Source: Enterospora canceri
Lineage: Eukaryota > Microsporidia > Enterocytozoonidae
NCBI GenBank assembly: GCA_002087915.1
Contig: LWDP01000001.1
Coordinates: 1-64,000 of the forward strand
DNA: 64,000 nt
Reading direction: 5' to 3'
In this document: positions 17,684 through 26,105 of the stretch, piece by piece
Numbering within the stretch: the stretch's first letter is position 1
Layout: every line of letters starts with the position of its first letter
Position numbers and translations under genes: made by a program
The notes under the pieces: generated by a model
Database searches by the model: none
The model's input: the letters and a program-made list of their open reading frames with translations, nothing else
Told to the model about the DNA's origin: nothing

Positions 17684-18994
17684 ATGTTTGAGTTAGACGA
17701 AAAAGAAAGACTGATTTTGGGATTAGTAGAAGAGTATGCACGTACACTCGTTCCAAAAACTGTACCTAGAGTCGCAGGTGGATGGGTTAGAGACAAATTG
17801 ATTGGAATTGCATCACATGACATTGACATCGCCCTCGACACAATTTCAGGTGAGAAATTCGTAAAAGGTTTGATTCAATATAACTCGCTAAGTGTAAAGA
17901 TTGGAAAGATAGAAGCAAATCCAGATAAATCAAAGCATCTGGAAACAATTGTAGTGAATCTACATGGGCTTGATGTTGATTTTGTACATTTAAGAAATGA
18001 GAAATATACAGAAAGTCGAATACCGACGATTACGGTTGGAACACCAGAGGAAGATGCATTTAGAAGGGACATCACTGTAAATGCACTCTTCTACAACATC
18101 TACACAAAAGAAATAGAGGATTTCACAGGAAGGGGATTAAATGACCTGAAAAACAAAATAATCGATACACCCCTTGATCCAATGAAAACCCTGTTGGATG
18201 ATCCACTCAGAATCCTTAGAGTATTCAGATTTCATGCCAAGTTGAATTTCACAATTTCAGATCGATTTTATCAAAGTATCAAAAATCAAAACATCAAAGA
18301 TGCGTTCAGAACAAAAGTATCAGCGGAGAGGGTTTGGGCCGAACTACAAAAGATGTTTTCATATGACAACGGCTGCTCTGGTTTATTAGACATTTGCAAA
18401 CACAATTTTATAGATCCAATATTCAAAATCAAGGCTGATGATGATATTTACAATGATGCTATCAGATTCTATGGCAGGATAAAGTCATATTTAGATAAAA
18501 ATGTCACGTTTCTAACGACTGATAGCAAGATGATACTCAAATTGTATATTGTACTTCATAGAACAATACGCAAATACGAAAACAAAGCATTTTACAATTA
18601 CACTATTCTAAGAGATGCATTAAAGGCGCCAAACATTATCTGCAAGGCTATTAACGTCATTGAATCAAATTATCAGGCATATATGGACAACATGAGCGAA
18701 GATTCACTAATTGATTGTCTATTAGATTCTGGCTTTCACTGGAGGATAATTGTGGTGATAGCATATGGAGCAGGTAAACTGAAAAATGTTGCTGATATTA
18801 TTGAGAAAGTAGATGCAAAAGAACTTGAAGAGAAGGCCTTGAAATCCAAATTCAAGGTGGATGGAAATGATTTAAAAGGACTGGTTGAAAACAAAAGTGA
18901 AATAAAGAATCTGCTCAGGAAGTGCAGAGTCACCGAAATAAAGTACCCAAACCTAACAAAAGATGAAATAATAGGACGCATCATGAAATCATAA
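17684..18994 (+). CDS. CCA1: tRNA nucleotidyltransferase (CCA-adding enzyme)
   Basis: Adds or repairs the 3' CCA of tRNAs from CTP and ATP, without a template. The 436-residue protein is a class II nucleotidyltransferase. It has VAGGWVRDKLIG (30-41), the metal-binding DID (46-48), the RRDITVNALFYN block near 125-136, and LLDDPLRILRVFRFHAKLNF near 165-184, followed by a helical tRNA-binding body. The ATG at 17684 is chosen by family length. An ATG at 17648, overlapping the Rab stop, would add 12 residues. Same-strand neighbour of the Rab gene, 35 bp or less apart. Confidence 0.93.
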   Translation: MFELDEKERLILGLVEEYARTLVPKTVPRVAGGWVRDKLIGIASHDIDIALDTISGEKFVKGLIQYNSLSVKIGKIEANPDKSKHLETIVVNLHGLDVDFVHLRNEKYTESRIPTITVGTPEEDAFRRDITVNALFYNIYTKEIEDFTGRGLNDLKNKIIDTPLDPMKTLLDDPLRILRVFRFHAKLNFTISDRFYQSIKNQNIKDAFRTKVSAERVWAELQKMFSYDNGCSGLLDICKHNFIDPIFKIKADDDIYNDAIRFYGRIKSYLDKNVTFLTTDSKMILKLYIVLHRTIRKYENKAFYNYTILRDALKAPNIICKAINVIESNYQAYMDNMSEDSLIDCLLDSGFHWRIIVVIAYGAGKLKNVADIIEKVDAKELEEKALKSKFKVDGNDLKGLVENKSEIKNLLRKCRVTEIKYPNLTKDEIIGRIMKS

Positions 18995-18995
18995 A

Positions 18996-19811
18996 TTACT
19001 TCTCTATGGTCTTCTTGTAGATAAGAATAATCTGGGCTGCAATTGTCTTGGCAATCATGAGCACATCTAAATTCACATATTTCAGGCAGAAATATTCAAC
19101 TAACAAATATCCAATCTGTAATATTGTGTATATGATTAATCTGATGCTATGTTTCTTGTAATATTCGTACAAGTAATATTTTGTTTCAAGCAATTCTGCG
19201 TGGGCTGTTATTGCATTGATAAAGAAGCATGCAATCTTTGTATTGTTTGCTACAATGAACACCGCAATGGTTTGAGATGCGTAAACCAGTTGTTTTAGCA
19301 CCAGAGAGAACGCAAACATCAAAAATACGCCTACTAATGCAAATACACTTGTGCCGTGCGTACGCATGTCATAGATGACAAATGCAGACATAACTGCATT
19401 AGAAGCCATCACAAACCCCATGTTCATTTCCAGTCTCTTCATTTTACCTGACAGAATCTCTGTTAGCATAAACAGCAGTACTATTGTAAATGCTTCACAA
19501 AACTTACAGAAAATGACTGTTGTTTCCCTCTTTTGTGATTCCGTTGCCAATAGAAACTCCAGGATGCCTATTACGATCCCGGATATAAATTGCAGTATAT
19601 TTATGACGTATCCAGTAAAGAAGAAGATTGCAGAAGCCAGAAGCAATGCTATTGCTGGTGCACACAAGTTATCAACGTAACTTGTGATGTGGTTGATGTA
19701 TTCCTCCTCCTTAAATATTAGACACTTTGCAATATCAATCAAGAAATATGCTGCTATGCCTACAATCTCGATGTAGAAGAAGGTCTTTGGGTCTTTCAAT
19801 ACTTCCAACAT
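18996..19811 (-). CDS. Polytopic membrane protein, unknown
   Basis: 271 residues with about seven hydrophobic segments spread over the whole length (for example near 12-32, 50-85, 103-118, 130-147, 157-180, 235-262) and few charges between them. The ATG at 19811 has CAACCC directly before it, so the start is well supported. It converges with the CCA gene, with only one base between the stops. No family recognised. Possibly a small-molecule carrier or an ER protein, but nothing specific supports this. Confidence 0.75.
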   Translation of the reverse strand: MLEVLKDPKTFFYIEIVGIAAYFLIDIAKCLIFKEEEYINHITSYVDNLCAPAIALLLASAIFFFTGYVINILQFISGIVIGILEFLLATESQKRETTVIFCKFCEAFTIVLLFMLTEILSGKMKRLEMNMGFVMASNAVMSAFVIYDMRTHGTSVFALVGVFLMFAFSLVLKQLVYASQTIAVFIVANNTKIACFFINAITAHAELLETKYYLYEYYKKHSIRLIIYTILQIGYLLVEYFCLKYVNLDVLMIAKTIAAQIILIYKKTIEK

Positions 19812-20192
19812 GGGTTGAAAAGTTTGTTTGTCTCTGAAATGCTCTAATTAGCTACTTAGTAAGTAATGGATTTGAAAAGACTGTTACTGCTCAGGTCTTA
19901 CTTGTGTGTTGGATAAAGTGCTCTGTTAAAAGAAATCGGTCACAATCCATTCATCTTGTTTCAGTTTAGTTATTCAAAGTCCACAGTATCCATAGTGGTA
20001 TAGTAACAGATAGAGCAAAATAAACACTGAGAGTTGCATGATGCTTCCCCTGTTCTTAATTCACTTCAAACTGTCCATTTTTCTTTTTTCACTCATTTTT
20101 GCTCGTGGCACTCATTTTTGTCCATAACACGCTTGAAACAAGCATTTCCCTCCCTTTTTGTAAATAAAAATAAAAATAATTTGACCCCCAAC
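19812..20192. promoter_or_regulatory. Divergent intergenic region upstream of histone H3
   Basis: About 380 bp, unusually long for this window, between a minus-strand membrane protein and histone H3. It ends in a run of AAATAAAA repeats followed by TTTGACCCCCAAC and the H3 ATG. No ORF with protein-like content; a frame from 20034 only extends H3 upstream. Probably the H3 promoter. Confidence 0.5.
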
Positions 20193-20642
20193 ATGGCACG
20201 AACTAAACAATCTGCAAGAAAGACGCCGGGATTGACTGGTGGTAAGGCACCAAAGAAGCAGCTTGCAACCAAGGCAGCAAGGAAGACAGCTGGTGCACCA
20301 GGTGGATCTGCTGCAACAAAGACACATAAGCGTCATGGTAAAGTCGCACTGAGAGAGATCAGAAGGTACCAGAAGTCCACAGATAGGCTCATTAGAAAGC
20401 TTCCATTCCAGAGGCTGTGTAGAAGCATCTGTAGGGATCAGGCCAGTGCAGCAGACATCAGGTTCCAAGGTCCAGCTCTTCTGGCTCTACAGGAGGCAAC
20501 AGAGATGCACATTGTGGGAATGTTTGAGGATGCACTGCTTTGCGCACAGCATGCTAAGAGAGTTACTGTCTTTGGTAAGGACTTCCTTCTTGTTCACAGA
20601 ATCAGATCCAGATTCATGAAGACTGGTATTCCAACAGAATAA
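20193..20642 (+). CDS. HHT1: Histone H3, divergent
   Basis: The core nucleosomal histone, 149 residues against about 136 in most eukaryotes. The tail keeps ARTKQ (K4) and ARK (K9), but between K9 and the next GGK it reads TPGLT, a three-residue insertion, so the K14 equivalent moves to 17. A K27-like ARKT is kept. The region around K36 is replaced by [13 protein letters not shown]. The core keeps [12 protein letters not shown] and [10 protein letters not shown]. The loop around K79 reads [12 protein letters not shown], so no K79 equivalent is seen. A C-terminal extension (MKTGIPTE) is present. The start has TTTGACCCCCAAC before it. Confidence 0.97.
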   Translation: MARTKQSARKTPGLTGGKAPKKQLATKAARKTAGAPGGSAATKTHKRHGKVALREIRRYQKSTDRLIRKLPFQRLCRSICRDQASAADIRFQGPALLALQEATEMHIVGMFEDALLCAQHAKRVTVFGKDFLLVHRIRSRFMKTGIPTE

Positions 20643-20675
20643 AGTGTTTTAAATGCTCAATGTCTTTCACCCAAG

Positions 20676-20939
20676 ATGGGTAGTAAATTTTTTATATTGC
20701 CATTTTCTGTAAAAGAAGGAACTACTGAGCATGGAATCAGTGAACTACTCAAAGAAAAGAACAAAATCATCCTAAGAGGTGAGGCGTTCATAGTAGATCC
20801 CGTCCAAAATGACTTTTATAAAAATGGAAAAAGGATTCAGGGGGAATTCTATCAACTACGTTCGCCCATGCTTCAGAAGACGATGTTTGATACTGGTGTT
20901 GAGCTGACTACTAAGATCAACGCCTTTAACTTAAAATAG
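20676..20939 (+). CDS. Conserved-looking small protein, unknown
   Basis: An 87-residue ORF just after histone H3 on the same strand, with CACCCAAG before the ATG, which supports it as a gene. It is mixed alpha/beta in composition, without membrane segments or metal-binding clusters (it starts MGSKFFILPFSVKEGT and ends TKINAFNLK). No family recognised. Its position between H3 and ERO1 gives no functional hint. Confidence 0.6.
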   Translation: MGSKFFILPFSVKEGTTEHGISELLKEKNKIILRGEAFIVDPVQNDFYKNGKRIQGEFYQLRSPMLQKTMFDTGVELTTKINAFNLK

Positions 20940-20954
20940 TGGTTGTTCTACACT

Positions 20955-21089
20955 TCATTTACTGTTTGGATCTCCGTCGACTCCTGAAATAAAGTCTAGT
21001 ATCTCTTCTATCTCCTTAAACGCATGTGTAAATACAGCATTCTGTGCGTCTTCATCAACCTCCTGTTCTGTTAGTGTCACGTATTTCAT
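20955..21089 (-). CDS. Tiny acidic protein, 44 residues
   Basis: The minus strand opens at ATG 21089 and closes with TGA at 20955-20957. It begins MKYVTLTEQEVDEDAQ and ends SGVDGDPNSK, with an amphipathic, acidic helical middle (AFKEIEEILDFI). A TTTTTTACCACAACA precedes the ATG, similar to the local start motif. It fills the gap between two plus-strand genes, and the opposite strand has no ORF there. Family unknown; it could be a small subunit of a complex. Confidence 0.45.
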   Translation of the reverse strand: MKYVTLTEQEVDEDAQNAVFTHAFKEIEEILDFISGVDGDPNSK

Positions 21090-21141
21090 TGTTGTGGTAA
21101 AAAACAATATTTATATAAGAGAAACAGCCCACATAAACAAA

Positions 21142-22134
21142 ATGATATTTCAACTTGAAATTATCTTACTCTTAAATGGAATACATGCAGATACTGAACA
21201 CGATAAAACAGAAGAGAAGAGTGACGTACTAGCAATGGCATTCGCAGACAAAGAACGTGAAGTAGAGAAGCTCAACCAAATGACGTATGACAAACTCAAT
21301 GAAATATCAAAAACGAATTACTATTCCAAGGTTAAAATGATGTTTTATGAGAAGTGTCCAAAAATAACAGAAGGATGTAAAGCAACTGCTTGTGAAGTTC
21401 CAACAATCAAATACGGAGATGAGGATGGCGTAGTTGATCTACTAAGTGTTGTAGAATCATATTCACCAAGCATAAAGCACTCCAATTTGGTCTGGGCTGA
21501 CATCTACAAGGCAATGGAGAATGAGGCAATGATCAAAGTTGTCAGTGGTCTTCATTTCTCTGTAACAACACACATCGCAGCATTTCATACGCCATTCTTT
21601 GGATTCTTCTTGAGCAATCCCAAAAAGTTCAAAAATAGGTATGCAAAGGAATTCAAGGAAAACTTTCTAAATCTGTGGCTATTTGTCAGAGCAGCTGTTG
21701 CAAATCTCAAGAACATAAACACAGAAGCAAATGAAGATGCATTGACACTCTCCAGAATGATTGATGTACCAGAAATGCCAAAAATTGACATATCAGCCAA
21801 TAAGCAAATTACAAGGGCGATTGAATGCATTGCATGTCTAAATTGCCAGAAATGCATTTTGTGGGGCACAATTCAAACACGAGGACTGAAAGCAGCCGTA
21901 AAGGCAGTAAACAGCAAGAAATTGTACAAAAGTGACGTCATATTCCTCATCAACGTATTCAGGAGACTGAGTGAAACAATGAGACAGTCCAGAAAGATGT
22001 ATGACGTAAGATATCCGTCGATGTATCTGATACTCGTTTATTACAAGCAGATGCTACCTCTGATTGCAGTATTGCTTTTCATAGCCTATAGGCTGGCAGT
22101 CTACAAGAAAAACAAGAAGGTTAAATACGAATGA
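21142..22134 (+). CDS. ERO1: ER oxidoreductin ERO1, short form with C-terminal anchor
   Basis: A flavoenzyme that re-oxidises protein disulfide isomerase in the ER lumen. The 330-residue protein has a signal peptide (MIFQLEIILLLNGIHA). The shuttle pair CKATAC is at 79-84. VVSGLHFSVTTHI (133-145) and NLWLFVRAAVANL (177-189) match FAD-binding helices, and CLNCQKCILWGTIQTRGL (232-249) contains the active-site CxxC. A hydrophobic segment at about 304-320 followed by a Lys-rich tail predicts a C-terminal membrane anchor, which yeast and human ERO1 lack. It is far shorter than yeast ERO1. The ATG at 21142 has AGCCCACATAAACAAA upstream. Confidence 0.9.
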   Translation: MIFQLEIILLLNGIHADTEHDKTEEKSDVLAMAFADKEREVEKLNQMTYDKLNEISKTNYYSKVKMMFYEKCPKITEGCKATACEVPTIKYGDEDGVVDLLSVVESYSPSIKHSNLVWADIYKAMENEAMIKVVSGLHFSVTTHIAAFHTPFFGFFLSNPKKFKNRYAKEFKENFLNLWLFVRAAVANLKNINTEANEDALTLSRMIDVPEMPKIDISANKQITRAIECIACLNCQKCILWGTIQTRGLKAAVKAVNSKKLYKSDVIFLINVFRRLSETMRQSRKMYDVRYPSMYLILVYYKQMLPLIAVLLFIAYRLAVYKKNKKVKYE

Positions 22135-22137
22135 TCA

Positions 22138-22680
22138 CTAGAATTTCCAGTTATGTCCGCATTCTGTGCATCTTACAAACGTAGTCATTGGTTCGTCACA
22201 CGATCTAGTCTGCATTTGATAATATCTGCACTTGTTCTTCTTACATTTGCTACATTTGAACATCGTGGTTTCAGCCTGGATATCTGCTTTGGTTGACGCC
22301 TTGAGACTTTCTTCCATAATTTTACGATCGCAATCTCGTTGTTCACTCGACTTCGTCTCGTCTTGTGACATCCTAATGAATGCCGTACTGCACAACTCGT
22401 CGTTGTAGATCATCCAACAGATCTCCTTGTTCTCTTTGAGACTTTTTGCTTTCATTCGCACTATTTTTGGAAACTGCTCTGGGTTGAACTTGAATATTGC
22501 TTCTGCTAATTCAAGTGCCTTTAATCTGCACTGTTCATCAACCACACTGCAATCACACTGTTTGAATGCACTGTAGAACATGTCTCTGGCCTTATTTATT
22601 CTCTTATCGTTGTGCTCGTACTGTATTTTTTGACCAGAATTCTTAAATTCTTCTGGCTTCTGTAAATAGTTTTCAGACAT
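22138..22680 (-). CDS. DST1: Transcription elongation factor TFIIS, lacking domain I
   Basis: Rescues arrested RNA polymerase II by stimulating transcript cleavage. 180 residues. A central helical domain (about 20-110) binds the polymerase. The C-terminal zinc ribbon at 141-180 has CSKC and CTEC pairs and the catalytic RSCDEPMTTF loop (159-168), where Asp-Glu enters the active site. The N-terminal LW/TND domain of yeast TFIIS is missing. The start at 22680 has AACCCCTCTTTGAC before it. It converges with ERO1, three bases between stops. Confidence 0.93.
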   Translation of the reverse strand: MSENYLQKPEEFKNSGQKIQYEHNDKRINKARDMFYSAFKQCDCSVVDEQCRLKALELAEAIFKFNPEQFPKIVRMKAKSLKENKEICWMIYNDELCSTAFIRMSQDETKSSEQRDCDRKIMEESLKASTKADIQAETTMFKCSKCKKNKCRYYQMQTRSCDEPMTTFVRCTECGHNWKF

Positions 22681-22716
22681 GTCAAAGAGGGGTTTATTTT
22701 ATAGAAATTTAGTAAT

Positions 22717-23103
22717 TTATGCTTCAATCTTCATCTTATTGAACAGAAACTTGTTCTTATTCACTTCATATATATTCTTCAGAAGAATGTTCAGCTTCTT
22801 ATTGACCTCTGCCTTGATGCTGACATCAGATAGATTTGCATCTATATCCAGCTTTCCAACATCAATGTCTTCCTTATATCGGGAAGCAATTGAATGCTTG
22901 ATGTTGACCTTTTTAATGAACGTTAGGAATTTTGCAGCCTTTCTTTTCTCCCATGATGCCGCATGCTCTTTCACCTCATATGGTACTCTGTTGATACCAC
23001 CAACCAAAATAGAGTTCTCATCGATCACATTCAGAACAATTGCCTTCTTTCCAGCCAATCTTCCATTTGTTAGAACCACTATCATGTTCTTCTTGAATAT
23101 CAT
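22717..23103 (-). CDS. RPL27: 60S ribosomal protein L27 (eL27)
   Basis: A large-subunit ribosomal protein of cytosolic translation. 128 residues with the N-terminal KOW-like strand (VVLTNGRLAGKKAIVLNVID, about 9-28), the GGINRVPYEV segment and a basic C-terminal half ending NKFLFNKMKIEA, all at eL27 positions. TTTACCCCA directly before the ATG at 23103 fixes the start. Its stop lies 36 bp upstream of the TFIIS start on the same strand. No intron is seen. Confidence 0.93.
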   Translation of the reverse strand: MIFKKNMIVVLTNGRLAGKKAIVLNVIDENSILVGGINRVPYEVKEHAASWEKRKAAKFLTFIKKVNIKHSIASRYKEDIDVGKLDIDANLSDVSIKAEVNKKLNILLKNIYEVNKNKFLFNKMKIEA

Positions 23104-23179
23104 TGGGGTAAATTTTGATAAGTTTTTCTTGATTTACGCAAATTGAATCAGAATATAAAAATGTGTATTCTATGCACGT

Positions 23180-23998
23180 ATGAATACAGCTGAAAAACTC
23201 GAATCTCTCTATTGTGTTCGAAAATTCAACAAAATTGAATACAAAACGTATTCAGGCAAATTGGATGTAATAGTAAGACGAATGGAATACAACTCTACAG
23301 TACTATATTTCTATCTCAAACACAGTGAATTTACAAAATTACCACATTTTCATGTATTTGTAAGGTGTTTAAAGAAAGAAGCAGTAACGGTTTTCACAAA
23401 CTATTTGGAGCAACATATAACATCTGAACAGCATTTGAAGAGAGTAATTGGAATATTCTTTGTGTTAGATTCTATGGATGTAAGCAACACACTGATACAC
23501 AACTGTTTTTACTATTATTTATTGCCTGAAATCAAGAAATATGCAAAATTCAACTATTCTATCAAGGTTTTTACTGCCTTGATATCGAAAAAGATAATCA
23601 AATGTGAAAATATACTGAAATATTACTTGAAAGATGCTATAACTAATCAATATCAAGCAGATTCCATCAAAATTATTACATATTTATCAACAAAATACAA
23701 AGTATTGATAAAAGATACAGTAATAATTTTCATAAATACGCCAATACATGTGAAATACACAGCAATGCATGACATTATACTATTTTTAGGCAGTAAACAA
23801 ACACTAAATCACATATTACAATCTCCAGAGCTGTATGAGAGTGTCTATGGCTTTCTGTACGATGTTTCCAGAAAATCTATATCTAAGTCCAATCAAACTG
23901 CATCTTCACTGCTGCTATACAAAATGTTCATCAAGTCACCTGATAATTTCAAGATTTGTGTTGAGAATATCAATTACAAACGATACATCAATAAATAG
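23180..23998 (+). CDS. Hypothetical helical protein
   Basis: 272 residues, rich in Ile, Tyr and Lys, predicted mostly helical with a repeat-like spacing of hydrophobic helices from about 50 to 230, which would suit a HEAT/ARM-type scaffold. No membrane span, no signal peptide, no recognised motif. The ATG at 23180 lacks a CCC motif. Function unknown. Confidence 0.65.
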   Translation: MNTAEKLESLYCVRKFNKIEYKTYSGKLDVIVRRMEYNSTVLYFYLKHSEFTKLPHFHVFVRCLKKEAVTVFTNYLEQHITSEQHLKRVIGIFFVLDSMDVSNTLIHNCFYYYLLPEIKKYAKFNYSIKVFTALISKKIIKCENILKYYLKDAITNQYQADSIKIITYLSTKYKVLIKDTVIIFINTPIHVKYTAMHDIILFLGSKQTLNHILQSPELYESVYGFLYDVSRKSISKSNQTASSLLLYKMFIKSPDNFKICVENINYKRYINK

Positions 23999-24006
23999 TT
24001 GATTTA

Positions 24007-24375
24007 TTAGTCTTCTACAAACAATACAATAGTCTTGTGTCTCTTATGGTGTCTCTGTGCCATGTTATGGTTTGTTTTCTCAATCTCATTCGATGTTTGA
24101 TACGCTCCATCCAACTCATACAGATCCATCCGCTTTAACACTTTTCTATTTGTTTCTGTTTTATTCATCCGCTTTTTAAACCGTTTTATTTTTCTGATCA
24201 ATATCTGTACTATTGCATTTATTGCATTGCCAAAGAACCTGAATATTCTAAACACAAACCGTTCATTTGAAAATGCCTGATTTGTGATCTCTGTTTTGCC
24301 TCCTCGTGTACGCCAATGTATCCAGATCAATATGATCAGAATGATGGTATAGAATGGATACATTTTGAGTTGCAT
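24007..24375 (-). CDS. Hypothetical single-pass membrane protein
   Basis: 122 residues. A hydrophobic N-terminal segment (MYPFYTIILIILIWIHW, about 5-21) looks like a signal anchor. It is followed by a basic region with IRKIKRFKKRMNKTETNRK and a His-rich C-terminal stretch. The start may be 24375 or the Met at 24363; neither has a CCC motif. The stop converges on the previous gene, eight bases apart. No family recognised. Confidence 0.5.
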   Translation of the reverse strand: MQLKMYPFYTIILIILIWIHWRTRGGKTEITNQAFSNERFVFRIFRFFGNAINAIVQILIRKIKRFKKRMNKTETNRKVLKRMDLYELDGAYQTSNEIEKTNHNMAQRHHKRHKTIVLFVED

Positions 24376-24445
24376 GTGCTGTTTGTCCTACAAAATATTT
24401 ATGATACCTGACACACGTGTAAAATCAATAAATTGGCAAAGTTGA

Positions 24446-26059
24446 TCATTCTGTGGCATCGATAATGATGTCTTCATCCATTGTACAGTAGATGAATGCG
24501 TTGGCGATGTTATGAAGAAAGTGGTCCCAGCCTGCATTTCTACAGAAAATGATTTCATCAAAGAATCTGTAGTGAACCAGTTTGAATTTGTAGACGTCTT
24601 CAAACTTCTTAACGTGAATCAGCTTTCCAGGATGATACAGCTTGGGATATCGGTTCTTCTGTTTGATATGGCTACGTATTTCATCAATTTTGGTAGTGAG
24701 GACGCCTGGAATATTGATGAGTTTGAGAAGCGAACTGATTGAAATACAAAAGTATTTCAGGTCGAGAATGGCACCATATGAGAGATGTGTGATGATATCA
24801 GTGTCATATGCGTATACAGTGATGTTCAGATTAGGGCGTTTTGCTATGTTTTCTGAAACACAGGGCGGGCATGCAAAAACGACTGTTTTCAGGAAGAGCC
24901 CGTTGTATTTTTCAAGGATTCGCAGGTGAAGCAAAACGCCAACAGCTGCACCCAGGGAGTATCCCGTAATTTGAATTTTGCGAATGTTCTTTTTCTGGGC
25001 TATTTTGACTATTTGAGTGAATTTCTCATTCATGAAGTAATCAACAAGCTTCTTGAAGCCACTGTGCGTGTATCCATCCTGAAATTCGGTATAGGTTGAT
25101 TGCATATCATTCAAAGTATCGTTGCCACTGGCTGTGCCTCTGAAGCTGATTCCAATAGTATCGGGCTTCTCTCTAGAATTGATGCGTTTGAAATAAATTA
25201 TGTAGCCACAGATGTCGTCATTTCCTTCGCTGAATTCAATGACGTCACCATCATTGACGTTGATACGTTCCAATATTGCTCTGAACTTTCTATTCACGAT
25301 GTCAGAACGTGTACGGATATTCGCGAGGTATTTGACAGAGAAGCCATCTGCAAAGGCAGCGGCTGCTTCCTGTAGTATGTAGTAGGCATTTTTGGCATCA
25401 CCAGGTGAAATAGTGGTGTATCCTTTCTCACAGAACTCACTCTTACAATTTGTACCGTCACAATCAAGCATATTGCATGCCCCATACAAGAAACTATAGT
25501 AATAATCAGCAGGTAGGCATCCAATAACAGCCCAGAAATTGCACAGGAAGCTCCCTTTTCTCACATCAGTCAGCAAATCAAATATTTTGAAGAATACTTC
25601 TGTTTTATGTGGAGCCATACACAAATTGAAGACATTCTGGACGAATGTCTCTGGTTGTTTCTCATCAAGTAAATCTGGCCTATCTTCTACTGTGTACCTG
25701 ACATTAAGTGTTCCAATCTTGTTCCATTCTGCATTGTAGTAATTTGCCTTTTCTATTTCTATATGGTCTAAAATGTCATGGACATGTGTACGTGGCCTGC
25801 TGTCACTATAGAACTCCTTGAAGTATATTTTGCTTGCTCCAACAGCAATCTTCTTGTTATTCACGTGCTTGTAGAATCCTATTTTCACACAACTAAATAA
25901 GATGTCATGCAAGTTGGTTAGTTTAACCTCGACATCTTTGTAGAACTCGGTCACCGCACCTTTATAGCAGAATTCGCAATCTAATTCTTCCTCTTTCTCT
26001 CCTTCTATTGTTATTCTTGTTAATGTAATCCTGACAATCTTCTTGTGGATTCCATCCAT
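24446..26059 (-). CDS. Class 3 lipase (DAGL-like), with N-terminal C2-like domain
   Basis: A probable acylglycerol or phospholipid hydrolase of the alpha/beta fold. In 537 residues the nucleophile elbow GYSLGAAVG is at 366-374 (Ser 368), preceded by ISFRGTASGNDTLNDM (about 304-319), a typical class 3 oxyanion and lid region. A DTDIITHLSYG segment downstream may supply the Asp of the triad. The first 125 residues look beta-rich and C2-like (strand pairs around VKIGFYKH and IGTLNVRYTV), suggesting membrane docking; this part is inference. There is no signal peptide, so it is likely intracellular. The start at 26059 lies 46 bp from the divergent RPN1 start. Confidence 0.85.
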   Translation of the reverse strand: MDGIHKKIVRITLTRITIEGEKEEELDCEFCYKGAVTEFYKDVEVKLTNLHDILFSCVKIGFYKHVNNKKIAVGASKIYFKEFYSDSRPRTHVHDILDHIEIEKANYYNAEWNKIGTLNVRYTVEDRPDLLDEKQPETFVQNVFNLCMAPHKTEVFFKIFDLLTDVRKGSFLCNFWAVIGCLPADYYYSFLYGACNMLDCDGTNCKSEFCEKGYTTISPGDAKNAYYILQEAAAAFADGFSVKYLANIRTRSDIVNRKFRAILERINVNDGDVIEFSEGNDDICGYIIYFKRINSREKPDTIGISFRGTASGNDTLNDMQSTYTEFQDGYTHSGFKKLVDYFMNEKFTQIVKIAQKKNIRKIQITGYSLGAAVGVLLHLRILEKYNGLFLKTVVFACPPCVSENIAKRPNLNITVYAYDTDIITHLSYGAILDLKYFCISISSLLKLINIPGVLTTKIDEIRSHIKQKNRYPKLYHPGKLIHVKKFEDVYKFKLVHYRFFDEIIFCRNAGWDHFLHNIANAFIYCTMDEDIIIDATE

Positions 26060-26070
26060 ATAAGGTTAAA

Positions 26071-26094
26071 ACAAACAAATAATATTTTGTTTGT
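26071..26094. promoter_or_regulatory. Inverted repeat in the lipase/RPN1 divergent promoter
   Basis: ACAAACAAA (26071-26079) and TTTGTTTGT (26086-26094) form perfect 9-bp arms around TAATAT. They sit in the middle of the 46-bp gap between two start codons, where both promoters must act. It could be a symmetric binding site. ACAAACAAA-like strings occur upstream of several other genes here. Confidence 0.4.
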
Positions 26095-26105
26095 AATTAC
26101 CCCAA

